This document shows positions 1-7,509 of a stretch of DNA of 32,894 bases, one piece after another; the stretch's first letter is position 1, and every line of letters begins with the position of its first letter. The position numbers and the translations under genes are program-made. Source of the DNA: Candidatus Omnitrophota bacterium (lineage in GTDB: Bacteria > Omnitrophota > Gorgyraeia > JAFGIU01); assembly GCA_016929445.1 (NCBI GenBank), contig JAFGIU010000127.1, positions 1-32,894 on the forward strand. The letters run 5' to 3'. The notes beneath the pieces were generated by a model, which worked only from the letters and a program-made list of their open reading frames with translations, had not been told where the DNA came from and did no database searches.

Positions 1-775
1 CGTTCTCATGAATAACGGGAACCGGACAAGCTGTCGAGCAAATCGCAATATCCGGGTCCAACAAATAATCCAAATCAGCATCCAACTGCACAGCAGTGGC
101 CCCGTGGGCTTGCGCCAAATCGCGCGCGCGATCCAATCGCCGGTTGGAAACCACCACAGCCCGGACCCCACGGCCCACCAGGCTTTGCAGAACCGCCTGC
201 CCCATGGCCCCGGCCCCCACCACAACCACCCGCTTGCCGGAAAGTTGGGTAAATATCTTTTCTGCCAAATGGACAGCCGCGCCGCCCACCGACACCGTCC
301 CCTCTCCGATACCCGTTCGCGTGCGCACTTCCTTGGCTGTGTTCAGGGCGCGCTGAAAAAGCTGGTTCAGGACCTTGCCCGTGGTACCGGAATCCAGGGC
401 AGCCTCATAAGCGCTCTTCACTTGGCCCAGAATCTCGGTCTCGCCCACGATCATACTGTCCAAACCACTGGCCACGCCAAAAAGATGTTCCACACTCCCC
501 GCCTGGGTGTGTTCGTAAAGACAGTCCCCCAAATCCTCGAGTCTCAATTCGTGGAAACTCAAAAGACGGCTTCGAATCTCTTCAGATGAACTGGGATCGC
601 TCAGCGTGTAAAGCTCCACACGATTGCAGGTGGACAGAACCACACCTTCCTCAGCCAAACCTTGGGAACGCAATTGACGCAAGAATTCCGGCTGCTGCTT
701 TTGCGTAAAAGCAAGCTTTTCGCGCGCTGCGACAGGGGCTGTCTTGTGGTTCAAACCAATACAAGTAATGTGCAT
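1..775 (-). CDS. hemA: Glutamyl-tRNA reductase (partial, C-terminus outside window)
   Basis: HemA reduces glutamyl-tRNA(Glu) to glutamate-1-semialdehyde, the first committed step of C5 tetrapyrrole synthesis. The frame is open from an ATG at 775 to the left edge, giving 258 residues. The protein starts MHITCIGLNHKTAPV, and the catalytic STCNRVELY motif puts the nucleophilic Cys at residue 50, the usual position. An SMIVGETEILGQVK stretch near residue 108 and a Rossmann GAGAMG motif near residue 190 (NADPH domain) follow. The C-terminal dimerisation domain is missing because the window ends. There is no clear Shine-Dalgarno site; the start lies 3 nt after the stop of the CcsA/HemX-like gene, so translational coupling is likely. 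A CcsA/HemX gene next to hemA is a common arrangement. The family assignment is firm. Confidence 0.95.
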   Translation of the reverse strand, partial: MHITCIGLNHKTAPVAAREKLAFTQKQQPEFLRQLRSQGLAEEGVVLSTCNRVELYTLSDPSSSEEIRSRLLSFHELRLEDLGDCLYEHTQAGSVEHLFGVASGLDSMIVGETEILGQVKSAYEAALDSGTTGKVLNQLFQRALNTAKEVRTRTGIGEGTVSVGGAAVHLAEKIFTQLSGKRVVVVGAGAMGQAVLQSLVGRGVRAVVVSNRRLDRARDLAQAHGATAVQLDADLDYLLDPDIAICSTACPVPVIHEN

Positions 776-778
776 GGA

Positions 779-1234
779 TTAGAAAAAAGTATGCCGGCCC
801 GGCAGCCAATAGTTCACGCCGACAAAGGTAAACAGCAAGCAAGCAAATCCCACCAAGGACATCAGCGCCACCCGGCCGCGCCGGCCCCCGAGCAAAAACC
901 GCTCTACCAAAGCCCCAGCGTATACAGCCCAGGTTGCCAAAGCAGCCACAGTCTTGGGATCCCCCCAGGCCCAGGTTTCCCAATTCTTGGAGGCGAGCAA
1001 CAAGCCCTGCGCCAAACCCAAGGTCAGCAAGATCCAACCCAGGAGCAACGCCCCGGAGTGCACGCGGTCCAGGGTCTCCAATGCAGGAGTCCGATTTTGA
1101 AAGATGTCCGGATCCTTTCGCTTGAGGCGAAAGACCACCCAAAGATAGGTGAAAGCCAGAAGAGCGGCTGTTAAAAAAGCAGAGTAGCCCAGGAGAGCTG
1201 TCAGACCGTGTGTCTGCCAGGAATCGAGTGCCAT
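779..1234 (-). CDS. Short CcsA/HemX-like cytochrome c assembly family membrane protein
   Basis: This 151-residue, very hydrophobic protein has about four membrane segments. The signature is WETWAWGDPKT near residues 85-95, which resembles the Trp-rich haem-handling motif of CcsA/ResC/HemX proteins. HemX-type proteins influence HemA levels in some bacteria, and CcsA proteins act in cytochrome c maturation. The family is usually 250-300 residues or longer with about eight membrane segments, so this copy keeps only the C-terminal half with the Trp motif. The start follows the ClpX-like stop by 4 nt, with AGG in that stop region as a weak ribosome site. The upstream sequence belongs to the ClpX-like gene, so the missing half is not nearby. 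Family moderately sure; exact role unknown. Confidence 0.75.
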   Translation of the reverse strand: MALDSWQTHGLTALLGYSAFLTAALLAFTYLWVVFRLKRKDPDIFQNRTPALETLDRVHSGALLLGWILLTLGLAQGLLLASKNWETWAWGDPKTVAALATWAVYAGALVERFLLGGRRGRVALMSLVGFACLLFTFVGVNYWLPGRHTFF

Positions 1235-1238
1235 ATTC

Positions 1239-2786
1239 CTACCTCGCGTAAGTCTCGCGAATCCAAGTATCCAAGGTGCCCGCAGGATCGTTCAGAACTT
1301 CTTCGGTCACAGGGAACCGGACTTCAACACCTTCTTTAGCAATCAGCTTGAGGCCATAATGGTAGTCGGCAAAGATCTCCCCGCAGAGGTCCGCAATCTC
1401 CTTCTGCTCCGCCAGCGAACGCTCGGCCAAATGCGTAAGCGCATGAGCGTCAAAATCCAGCCAAACTCCAACGCGCTTATGAAACTGGTTCACGAATTCG
1501 GCCACTGCCGCCTGGCGGTAGGGCATCTCTGCAGCAGAAGGATCCTCCAACCAACGGGCCAGATTCAAATCCGGTTCCTCCACAATCAATTCGTCAACCA
1601 CAAAGCGCTTGATCTTGGAGGAAGGGAGTTCGTACTTGAAATTGCGGAAGAGCTGCTCGCAAACCGTGACCAGTCCGCGGGCTCCGGTGCCCTCTTCCGC
1701 CGCGCGTTCTGCCAGCTTTCGAAGAGCTCCGTCCGTCATTTTCATATCAATCCCGTAAGCCTTAAACGAGGCCTTGTGCTGATGGACAATCGAACCTTCG
1801 GAGTTTTTCAAAATCTGATAGAGTTCCTCCTGACCCAAAGGCTCGCAGGCCACGCGCACGGGAAGACGCCCGACAAACTCCGATTCAAACCCGAATTCAA
1901 TGAGATCTGCGGTAGAGGCCTTTCTCAGCAAGGCGGTTTCGTCCTCCCCGAAGTCCTGTGTAAAACCGATCTGGCGGCGGTTGAGCCGTTTGTTCACGAT
2001 CTCGCGCAAGCCGTCAAAAGCGCCGCTTACAATAAACAGAATATGCTTGGTACTGAGGGTCTTGCCCTTCTTGCCCCCCTTTTGCAGATCCATGAGCGCT
2101 TGCATCTGGCCGGCCACATCCATGGGATTGCGTAAAGGCACTTCCGTGTCTTCCATGAGCTTCAGGAGATTGCGCTGCACGCCCGCGCCGCTGACGTCCT
2201 TACCCAGCACGTTGGAGGAGGAGGCAATCTTATCCACTTCATCCAGGTAGATCATACCGTAGCGGGCACGCTCCACGTCCCCATCCGCCTTTTGCACGAG
2301 CTCACGCACCAGGTCCTCCACGTCCCCTCCGACATAACCCGTCTCGCTGAATTTCGTGGCATCGGCCTTGACCAAAGGAACACCGATAAGCTCGGCCAGG
2401 CACCGGATCAAATAGGTCTTTCCCACGCCGGTCGGGCCCAGGAGCAGGATATTTTGCTTGGCATACTCCCCCTTTTCGGCATTGCCGTCCGCACAATCAG
2501 CCACGTGGTTGTAGTGATCGCAAACTCCGATGGCCAGGATGCGCTTGGCCTCCTCCTGGTGGACCACAAAGCGGTCCAAATGCGCCTTGACCTCTTTGGG
2601 TTTGAGATTCAGTCTGAGACTCTTCTTTTCTTCAGCGGGCTTGCCCCCGCCTTCCTGAACCTTTTCGGAGTCCGGCTCCTGCGGCGGCTGCCTCTTGTCC
2701 TGCCTGAACTGCTGATTGAAGAATTCGGACAGTTGCCGCTGGATTTCTTCGGGGGACGGAATATTGGATTCGTTTTTGATTGTCAT
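1239..2786 (-). CDS. ClpX-like AAA+ unfoldase without zinc finger, with C-terminal extension
   Basis: This 515-residue AAA+ ATPase is closest to ClpX. Visible motifs are Walker A GPTGVGKT (117-124), the pore loop GYVG (150-153), Walker B IYLDEVDK (179-186), an IGF tripeptide (273-275) where ClpX docks on ClpP, the arginine-finger region EFVGRLPV (303-310) and a sensor-2 GAR (368-370). The N-terminal C4 zinc-binding domain of true ClpX is absent, replaced by about 55 polar, Gln/Glu/Lys-rich residues. About 115 extra residues follow the normal ClpX C-terminus. Together these suggest an unfoldase with different adaptor or substrate recognition; ClpP partnership is inferred from IGF only, and no clpP lies in the window. 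It is the third gene of a tight operon, 2 nt after the patatin stop. Confidence 0.85.
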   Translation of the reverse strand: MTIKNESNIPSPEEIQRQLSEFFNQQFRQDKRQPPQEPDSEKVQEGGGKPAEEKKSLRLNLKPKEVKAHLDRFVVHQEEAKRILAIGVCDHYNHVADCADGNAEKGEYAKQNILLLGPTGVGKTYLIRCLAELIGVPLVKADATKFSETGYVGGDVEDLVRELVQKADGDVERARYGMIYLDEVDKIASSSNVLGKDVSGAGVQRNLLKLMEDTEVPLRNPMDVAGQMQALMDLQKGGKKGKTLSTKHILFIVSGAFDGLREIVNKRLNRRQIGFTQDFGEDETALLRKASTADLIEFGFESEFVGRLPVRVACEPLGQEELYQILKNSEGSIVHQHKASFKAYGIDMKMTDGALRKLAERAAEEGTGARGLVTVCEQLFRNFKYELPSSKIKRFVVDELIVEEPDLNLARWLEDPSAAEMPYRQAAVAEFVNQFHKRVGVWLDFDAHALTHLAERSLAEQKEIADLCGEIFADYHYGLKLIAKEGVEVRFPVTEEVLNDPAGTLDTWIRETYAR

Positions 2787-2788
2787 CG

Positions 2789-3712
2789 CTAGAACCTAAG
2801 GGTAATCAATCTCTTGAACAAAACTTTGCGGCGGCGTTGGGCCACCAGCTTCTTGAGCCAGGGTAACACCACTTGAGTGGCTTCTTCGCCGCGGCGGATG
2901 CATTCCTCTGCCTTGGAGAAATGAGCCCAAGACACATGCCGCAACTTGGGCTGAATCGGGATATCGCAGGCCTCGAGCTTAACCCGGTTGAGCTCGCAGG
3001 TCTTGATGCTGTCCGCCTGCAACACAATATCTATACCGTGCTTAAAGCTGCGGCGCTCCACCCAGCGTTCCGTGTTGACGCCGATCGTCAGATCAGCGTG
3101 GAGCTTTTTCATAACATCCGAGGGCACGGCCCCACGAATACCTCCGTCAATCAGCAGCCGCCTCCCGTAACTCACCGGAGGCAAAATACCGGGGATCGAA
3201 GCGCTGGCCAAAAGCGCGCGGGCCAGCTCGCCCTCACTCAGCAACACTTCTTCGCCTGTCATTAAGTCCACGGAAACCGCGCAAAAAGGAATCTGGGTGT
3301 CCTTGAATTCGTAGTCCCCGACCAATTCGCGGATAATCGCCTCGATTCCGGTGGAGTCCATAATATGCGAGCGCGCTGCCTGGCGATTATAGAAATAGAG
3401 CGTTCGGGCCACGTCCGCAATTCGCCGGAGCTTGTTCTTGGCAGAGCTCTCTTCAAATGCGTCGTGGGTTGTGGAGATGGATTCAATGTGAAAGAGCTCC
3501 TTGCGCTCGGCCAAGACCAAGGCCACCTCTTCCAATCGCTCCGTATTCCGATGCAGCGCAAAGGCGCCGCCGATGATCGCCCCCATGCTGGTGCCGGCAA
3601 TGAGGTCAATGGGAATCCCTTCTTTTTCCAGCACCTTCAGGACCCCAATATGGGCCAAACCGCGGGCCCCGCCTCCACCCAAACACAAGCCCACTCTAAA
3701 GGGAAATCTCAT
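2789..3712 (-). CDS. Patatin-like phospholipase (RssA/NTE type)
   Basis: This 307-residue serine lipase has the patatin fold. It has an oxyanion glycine loop GGGGARG (12-18), a nucleophile elbow GTSMG with Ser42, and the catalytic-dyad Asp in LLIDGG (Asp189). No signal peptide is seen, so it is probably cytoplasmic or peripheral on the membrane, hydrolysing phospholipid or another acyl ester. The ATG at 3712 lies one nucleotide after the upstream methyltransferase stop, and a GGAG site overlapping the end of that gene sets the start. The C-terminal 60 residues are Lys/Arg-rich. The true substrate cannot be read from sequence. Co-transcription with a ClpX-like ATPase and hemA is notable but unexplained. 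Confidence 0.9.
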   Translation of the reverse strand: MRFPFRVGLCLGGGGARGLAHIGVLKVLEKEGIPIDLIAGTSMGAIIGGAFALHRNTERLEEVALVLAERKELFHIESISTTHDAFEESSAKNKLRRIADVARTLYFYNRQAARSHIMDSTGIEAIIRELVGDYEFKDTQIPFCAVSVDLMTGEEVLLSEGELARALLASASIPGILPPVSYGRRLLIDGGIRGAVPSDVMKKLHADLTIGVNTERWVERRSFKHGIDIVLQADSIKTCELNRVKLEACDIPIQPKLRHVSWAHFSKAEECIRRGEEATQVVLPWLKKLVAQRRRKVLFKRLITLRF

Positions 3713-3713
3713 A

Positions 3714-4928
3714 CTATCTCTCCAACAACACCACCGTCTCCACGTGGCGCGTATGGGGGAACATGTCGTAAGCCTGGATACCGCACATCCGGTAACCCAC
3801 TTCCGGTCCCAGGAGCGCCCCTAGGTCCCGGGCCAGGCTCGTGGGATTGCAGGACACATAAATCATGCGCTTGGGCGGATGGCGTTTAAGAAACTTGATC
3901 ACCGACTTGTGCATCCCCGCGCGCGGAGGATCCAGGACCAGCAAATCGGGCTCCCCAAGCCCGTCCCAAGGCACCCCGGATTTCAACCAGTCTTCCACCT
4001 TACCACACTGCAACCGCACGTGCTCCATGCCCAGACGCTCCAGATTCTGGCGCCCCAAATCCACATTAAAGGGGTCGATCTCTAAACCGTACACACGCGC
4101 GGCATTCTGAGCCAAATACATGGCGATAATGCCAAAACCGCAGTACAAATCATAGACTGTCTCCCCCCCGGTCAAGGCGGCAAATTCCTTGATATCCTCG
4201 TACATGACCTCAGCCAGGCGGATATTGGGCTGGATAAAATTCGTCGGATGGAGTCGCAGTTCAAAAGGCCCGATCTTTTCCACCAAATCCCTGGGGCCGC
4301 CCAGGTGTTGCAGGTGGTCCGGAATTGCCACATCGGCAACCTTGCCGCTGACTCCCCACCAAAAGCCCCGGATCCAATCAAATTTATCCTGAAGGCGCTT
4401 CGCCATGGCCTCCACAAAATCCGTGTGCGCTTGGTCTCCGTACTCGGTGATCACGCAGGCGACCACCGTGTCGTAGTGCGCGCTGTGGCGCAGGATCAAA
4501 TAGCGCCAGAATCCGTGATGACTCTTGGGATTGTAAGCGGGAAAACCGCTCTCATTTGCTTCGGCCTCCACCGCCTTGAGCAGGGTGTTGACGCGCTCGG
4601 GGACCAACCAGCAATCTTCAATATGCACAATCTTCCAGTAGGATCCCTTGCGATGCATCCCCAAAACCATTTCGCCTTCTTTGGATCGGCCGAAAGTAAA
4701 TTCCATTTTATTGCGATAGCGCCAGGGATCCTCTGAAGTTTTGACAAGATCCGGAGTCACTTTAACGTCGACACCGGCCTCAGCCAAAATCTCGGTCAAC
4801 TTCTGTGCTTTCTCCCTCACCTGGTCCTCATAGGGGATGTGCTGGTGACTGCATCCACCGCAGGCGCGATAGTGTTCACATCGAACGTTGAGTTCCTCGG
4901 CGGGTTCCACAGTCTGAGTGTTTTGCAT
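3714..4928 (-). CDS. RumA/TrmA-family RNA m5U methyltransferase with 4Fe-4S motif
   Basis: This 404-residue SAM-dependent enzyme methylates C5 of a uridine in RNA. An iron-sulfur motif is formed by Cys17, Cys23 and Cys26 (C-X5-C-X2-C) plus Cys106 in the IEDCW segment. The SAM site is DLYCGFGIIAM (260-270), the DPP motif is VLDPPRAGMH (331-340), the catalytic Cys360 lies in YVSCNPTSLARD, and a C-terminal HVETVVLL carries the conserved Glu. There is no N-terminal TRAM domain, unlike E. coli RlmD. The target may be 23S rRNA U1939 or U747, but some RumA-type enzymes (Pyrococcus) make m5U54 in tRNA. That is attractive here because TtuA/TtuB, which thiolate m5U54, are encoded 3 kb away. A GAGGAAA ribosome site (4936-4942) sets the start. 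First gene of the five-gene operon. Confidence 0.88.
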   Translation of the reverse strand: MQNTQTVEPAEELNVRCEHYRACGGCSHQHIPYEDQVREKAQKLTEILAEAGVDVKVTPDLVKTSEDPWRYRNKMEFTFGRSKEGEMVLGMHRKGSYWKIVHIEDCWLVPERVNTLLKAVEAEANESGFPAYNPKSHHGFWRYLILRHSAHYDTVVACVITEYGDQAHTDFVEAMAKRLQDKFDWIRGFWWGVSGKVADVAIPDHLQHLGGPRDLVEKIGPFELRLHPTNFIQPNIRLAEVMYEDIKEFAALTGGETVYDLYCGFGIIAMYLAQNAARVYGLEIDPFNVDLGRQNLERLGMEHVRLQCGKVEDWLKSGVPWDGLGEPDLLVLDPPRAGMHKSVIKFLKRHPPKRMIYVSCNPTSLARDLGALLGPEVGYRMCGIQAYDMFPHTRHVETVVLLER

Positions 4929-4942
4929 AGATTGGTTTCCTC

Positions 4943-4980
4943 AAAAAAAGATGGGCAGGCAGCCTTTGCACTACCTGCCC
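4943..4980 (-). terminator. Intrinsic terminator between the zinc-ribbon gene and the m5U methyltransferase operon
   Basis: On the minus strand a 10-bp stem (4971-4980 with 4953-4962, one G-U pair) with an 8-nt loop is followed closely by seven U (4943-4949). The U tract directly touches the GAGGAAA ribosome site of the next gene, so no promoter fits between them. Confidence 0.85.
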
Positions 4981-5011
4981 AACGGGCATGATTGAAACGG
5001 TCGTCGGGGCC

Positions 5012-5569
5012 CTAGTCGTGGTTGTGTGAGTCCCATTCATCATCCTCTTCATCATCCCAGCCATACGGCCCGAAAAAGATGTTGAGGAAAAATACTGTAT
5101 TTTCCGTGGCGGTCTTCCCCCCCTTGATCTTTTCGCCTTCCGGCAAAACGTGGGAGTCAAGCTGTTGGTTCTGATCCAGTTGACCGAGCACCTTCTGGAG
5201 GACCTTCTTCAACTTGTCGATTGCCTGATTCTGATGGTAGCTGGGTAGACTCTGGAGATCTTTGCTGCAGTTACGACAGAAAAATTGCACTTCGCCGCAC
5301 TTAAAACACTCTCCCACCCAGGCCAGGTGCAGTTTCAAACTCTTGTTGCAATGCCCGCAGGTCAATTCCTCTTGGCACTTCTGGCAAACCTGGACAATCT
5401 CACCGCTGGGCAGAGTGAACTGTGCCGCCTTATCGGAAAAGAAAACATCCCGGCAGGAGATACAATGACCGGGCAGCTTGAGGGGAACGCGCTGAACTTC
5501 AACTTTCTTTCCACCAAAGTTGTGCTTACAAGTTTTGCGCTTATTGGTCACAGTCAATCCCTTCATCAA
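5012..5569 (-). CDS. Multi-zinc-ribbon protein of unknown function, acidic C-terminus
   Basis: This 185-residue protein is not assigned to a named family. It carries five CXXC knuckles (CISC, CQKC, CGHC, CFKC, CRNC) between residues 35 and 105, enough for two or more zinc ribbons of the rubredoxin or treble-clef kind. A Lys/Gln-rich, probably helical stretch follows (115-145), and the last 20 residues are strongly acidic with histidines (DDEEDDEW, HNHD). Such ribbons usually bind nucleic acid or protein. Two starts are possible: tandem ATGs at 5569/5566 without a good ribosome site, or a GTG at 5551 preceded by AAGGG at proper spacing. It is a single-gene unit with its own promoter (5608-5636) and terminator (4943-4980), divergent from rlmI. 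Confidence 0.7.
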   Translation of the reverse strand: MMKGLTVTNKRKTCKHNFGGKKVEVQRVPLKLPGHCISCRDVFFSDKAAQFTLPSGEIVQVCQKCQEELTCGHCNKSLKLHLAWVGECFKCGEVQFFCRNCSKDLQSLPSYHQNQAIDKLKKVLQKVLGQLDQNQQLDSHVLPEGEKIKGGKTATENTVFFLNIFFGPYGWDDEEDDEWDSHNHD

Positions 5570-5607
5570 ATGTGTGTGAACTCGTCTTTGTTTTCTGCCT
5601 GGGCCTC

Positions 5608-5636
5608 ATCCTAAACCCACACCTATACCTTGTCAA
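5608..5636 (-). promoter_or_regulatory. Sigma-70-type promoter for the zinc-ribbon gene
   Basis: Minus strand: a perfect -35 TTGACA (5631-5636), a 17-nt spacer and -10 TAGGAT (5608-5613). Transcription would start near 5601, about 30 nt before the first ATG. The divergent rlmI must start from the same 127-bp gap, but its promoter is not clear. Confidence 0.75.
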
Positions 5637-5696
5637 TGCCACTTTCCGAAGTGTGTTAGGATAGTTGCTCGCCTGCACACCTAACGAAAGAAAGCC

Positions 5697-6875
5697 ATGC
5701 TAAAAAATACTCCTAAGATCAAAATCAACTCCAAAGCGACCCACCGTTTACGCACCCGCCACCCCTGGGTCTGGAAAGACGAAATCCAGCTTAGCGGATC
5801 CGTGCCCGAATCCGGGGCCGTTGTCTCCGTTCAGGACTCCAAGGACCGTCTGGCCGGCTGTGCCTTCTTTAACCCAATTTCTAAGATCGCGCTGCGTTTC
5901 CTGAGTTTTGAGGACGAAAATATCGATGAGGGATTCTGGCGGACCCGGCTCGAGGCCGCCCTGTCCAGGCGTCCCTTATATAGAGAGGAAGGCGACCTGT
6001 GCCGTTTGGTCTTTTCCGAGTCCGATGGGCTGCCCGGGCTGATCGTGGACCGCTACGGACCCGTGCTTTCCGTGCAGATGCTCAGCGCGGGCATGGAGCG
6101 CCTTCAAGAGACGATCTTGGGGATTTTGCAGGAGCTCGTGGAACCCCAGGCTATTCTCTTGCGAAACGATAGCCCCATGCGCGTCTTGGAGGGCATGGGA
6201 GCGACCAAGGAAGTCGCCTTCGGTGAACCGGAGCTCCCCCTGCCCCTGCAGGACGGAGACCTGAAGCTCTGGGTAGACCCCTGGCAAGGCCAGAAGACCG
6301 GCACCTACCTAGACCAGAGGGAGAACCAGCGCCGGCTCGGGGCCCTGGCCAAAGGCCGGGTTCTGGATGCGTTTTGCTATCAGGGCGGCTTTGCCCTGCA
6401 CTGTGCGGCCGGAGCTGAGGAGGTTTTGGCTCTGGATAGCTCGGCCGAGGCCCTGGAGCTGCTCACGGAATCCGCGGCCCTCAATCAGATGCCCAATGTG
6501 AAATCCCTTCGCGCCAATGTGTTTGACTGGCTCAAGAACGAAGCCAAGGCTCAGTCCCGGAGCTTTGATCTGGTGATTCTGGACCCCCCGGCCTTTGCCA
6601 AAAAACGCGAGGATGTGAAGGCTGCCACGCGCGCCTACAAAGAAATCAACCTGCGCGGCATGAAGCTGGTCAAGCCGGGCGGGCTGCTCTTCACCTGCTC
6701 CTGTTCCTACAATATGCGGGAAGATATGTGGAAGGATTGCCTGCGCGAGGCTGCGGCGGACGCGGGCCGCACCGTACACCTGGTGGAAAGCCGCACCCAA
6801 GCCTCGGACCATCCGATCTCTCTGACTTTTCCGGAAAGTCATTACTTGAAGGCGACTTTGTTGCGGGTGGAGTAG
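5697..6875 (+). CDS. rlmI: RlmI-type 23S rRNA (cytosine-C5) methyltransferase
   Basis: This 392-residue SAM-dependent enzyme is of the RlmI/YccW family, which makes m5C1962 in 23S rRNA in E. coli. An N-terminal PUA RNA-binding domain (about 5-80) begins with the family-typical KATHRLRTRHPWVWKDEI. It is followed by an EEHD-like linker domain and a Rossmann methyltransferase. Motifs include GTYLDQRENQ (202-211), the SAM-binding DAFCYQGGFAL (224-234), DPPAF (296-300) and the catalytic Cys motif CSCSYN (334-339). Length matches the family. The ribosome site is weak (AAAGAAAG before ATG 5697). The gene stands alone on the plus strand; an 80-bp palindromic repeat lies 13 nt after its stop and may end transcription. 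Confidence 0.93.
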   Translation: MLKNTPKIKINSKATHRLRTRHPWVWKDEIQLSGSVPESGAVVSVQDSKDRLAGCAFFNPISKIALRFLSFEDENIDEGFWRTRLEAALSRRPLYREEGDLCRLVFSESDGLPGLIVDRYGPVLSVQMLSAGMERLQETILGILQELVEPQAILLRNDSPMRVLEGMGATKEVAFGEPELPLPLQDGDLKLWVDPWQGQKTGTYLDQRENQRRLGALAKGRVLDAFCYQGGFALHCAAGAEEVLALDSSAEALELLTESAALNQMPNVKSLRANVFDWLKNEAKAQSRSFDLVILDPPAFAKKREDVKAATRAYKEINLRGMKLVKPGGLLFTCSCSYNMREDMWKDCLREAAADAGRTVHLVESRTQASDHPISLTFPESHYLKATLLRVE

Positions 6876-6888
6876 GGCTTCACGACCT

Positions 6889-6968
6889 TGTCATTCCCGC
6901 GCAGGCGGGCATCTAGTTGGACAGCTGATCAGTCTGACGAGTAGATCCCCGTTTCCACGGGGATGACA
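6889..6968 (+). repeat. 80-bp palindromic repeat, copy 1 (dRS3/REP-like)
   Basis: The element is bounded by TGTCAT and ATGACA and contains two hairpins: CCCGC-GCAG-GCGGG on the left and ATCCCCGT-TTCC-ACGGGGAT on the right. A central AGCTGATCAG is shared with copy 2 at 8604-8683. By hand count 66 of 80 positions match copy 2. It starts 13 nt after the rlmI stop and encodes the C-terminus of the convergent ORF 6913-7329. Confidence 0.85.
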
Positions 6969-7329
6969 ATTCTTCCCCCGCCGGCTCAGGGATACGCATT
7001 ATCCGATTGAGCTCCGCGTAGCGGATGAGAGGGTGCTCTTGGAGGCTCCGGAGCACCTGGCGCACACCCGCCCCGGCATTGCTTGTACGCACGTGGTAGA
7101 TCTGCCCGCCCAGAAGCGTCTTAAGAACCTCCAAGCCCTGACTTCTCAGAATCTCCTCGATCTGGGGCTGGGTCGCCTCCTCAGTGAAGCGCAGGAGGAT
7201 TTCGCCCGGAGCAAACTCCGCCTCGGAATTCAAGGTTTCCACACCGGTTTGAGCCAGTTTGGACGAGTCCAGGGCCAGAACCGACGTACAGGATCCAAGC
7301 ATCACAAGGATAAGGATTGCAATACGCAT
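6913..7329 (-). CDS. Secreted orphan subtilase-prodomain-like protein (fervidolysin-type), possibly a remnant
   Basis: This 138-residue protein starts with a signal peptide or lipoprotein leader (MRIAILILVMLGSCTS; LGSC could be a weak lipobox). It continues with a domain like the N-terminal propeptide of S8 peptidases: FAPGEILLRF, then IEEILRSQGLEVLK, YHVRTSN and HPLIRYAELN, the order seen in fervidolysin-type prodomains that chaperone and inhibit subtilisins. No catalytic domain with Asp-His-Ser follows. The last 17 residues and the stop codon are encoded inside the 80-bp repeat copy 1, so the ORF appears truncated or extended by that repeat. It may be a relict of a protease gene or a free-standing protease inhibitor. 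TAGGGG lies just before the ATG. Confidence 0.6.
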   Translation of the reverse strand: MRIAILILVMLGSCTSVLALDSSKLAQTGVETLNSEAEFAPGEILLRFTEEATQPQIEEILRSQGLEVLKTLLGGQIYHVRTSNAGAGVRQVLRSLQEHPLIRYAELNRIMRIPEPAGEELSSPWKRGSTRQTDQLSN

Positions 7330-7347
7330 ACCCCTAGTTTACCTCTG

Positions 7348-7487
7348 GGGACAGGTCTCGCCTATTCATTTCACGACAGGGACTTACGTGAGGGCCGTCC
7401 CCTTCTTCTCTCCGATCGGTTTAGGTTCACTGGGGGACGACCCCTTCACAAGTACAAATACTGCAACAGGATGGAGAGACCTGTCCC
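7348..7487 (+). repeat. Palindromic element with perfect 12-bp inverted ends (GGGACAGGTCTC)
   Basis: GGGACAGGTCTC (7348-7359) and its exact reverse complement (7476-7487) enclose about 115 bp that also hold a weaker inner inverted repeat (GTGAGGG...CCCC near 7388 against GGGG...CCCCTTCAC near 7433). Related arms occur at 9683-9736 and 17915-17964. This resembles REP or small non-autonomous elements. It fills almost all of the gap before ttuB. Confidence 0.7.
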
Positions 7488-7493
7488 TGGGTC

Positions 7494-7502
7494 TGCTATA
7501 CT
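7494..7502 (+). promoter_or_regulatory. Extended -10 promoter just upstream of ttuB
   Basis: TGCTATACT is an extended -10 (TGn plus TATACT, 7497-7502). No -35 is evident. The -10 ends 7 nt before the ttuB ATG at 7510, so the start site would fall at or next to the A of the ATG. No ribosome site is seen, which suggests a leaderless transcript. Confidence 0.5.
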
Positions 7503-7509
7503 ATTCCGT

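Noticed and set aside
8-589. Open frame of 193 codons on the plus strand at the left edge
   Set aside because: It is antisense to hemA, which has the catalytic STCNR and NADPH motifs in the minus-strand frame.
5630-5662. Possible rlmI promoter (TTGTCA ... TAGGAT)
   Set aside because: The spacing is 21 nt, outside the normal range, and the same bases form a far better promoter on the minus strand.
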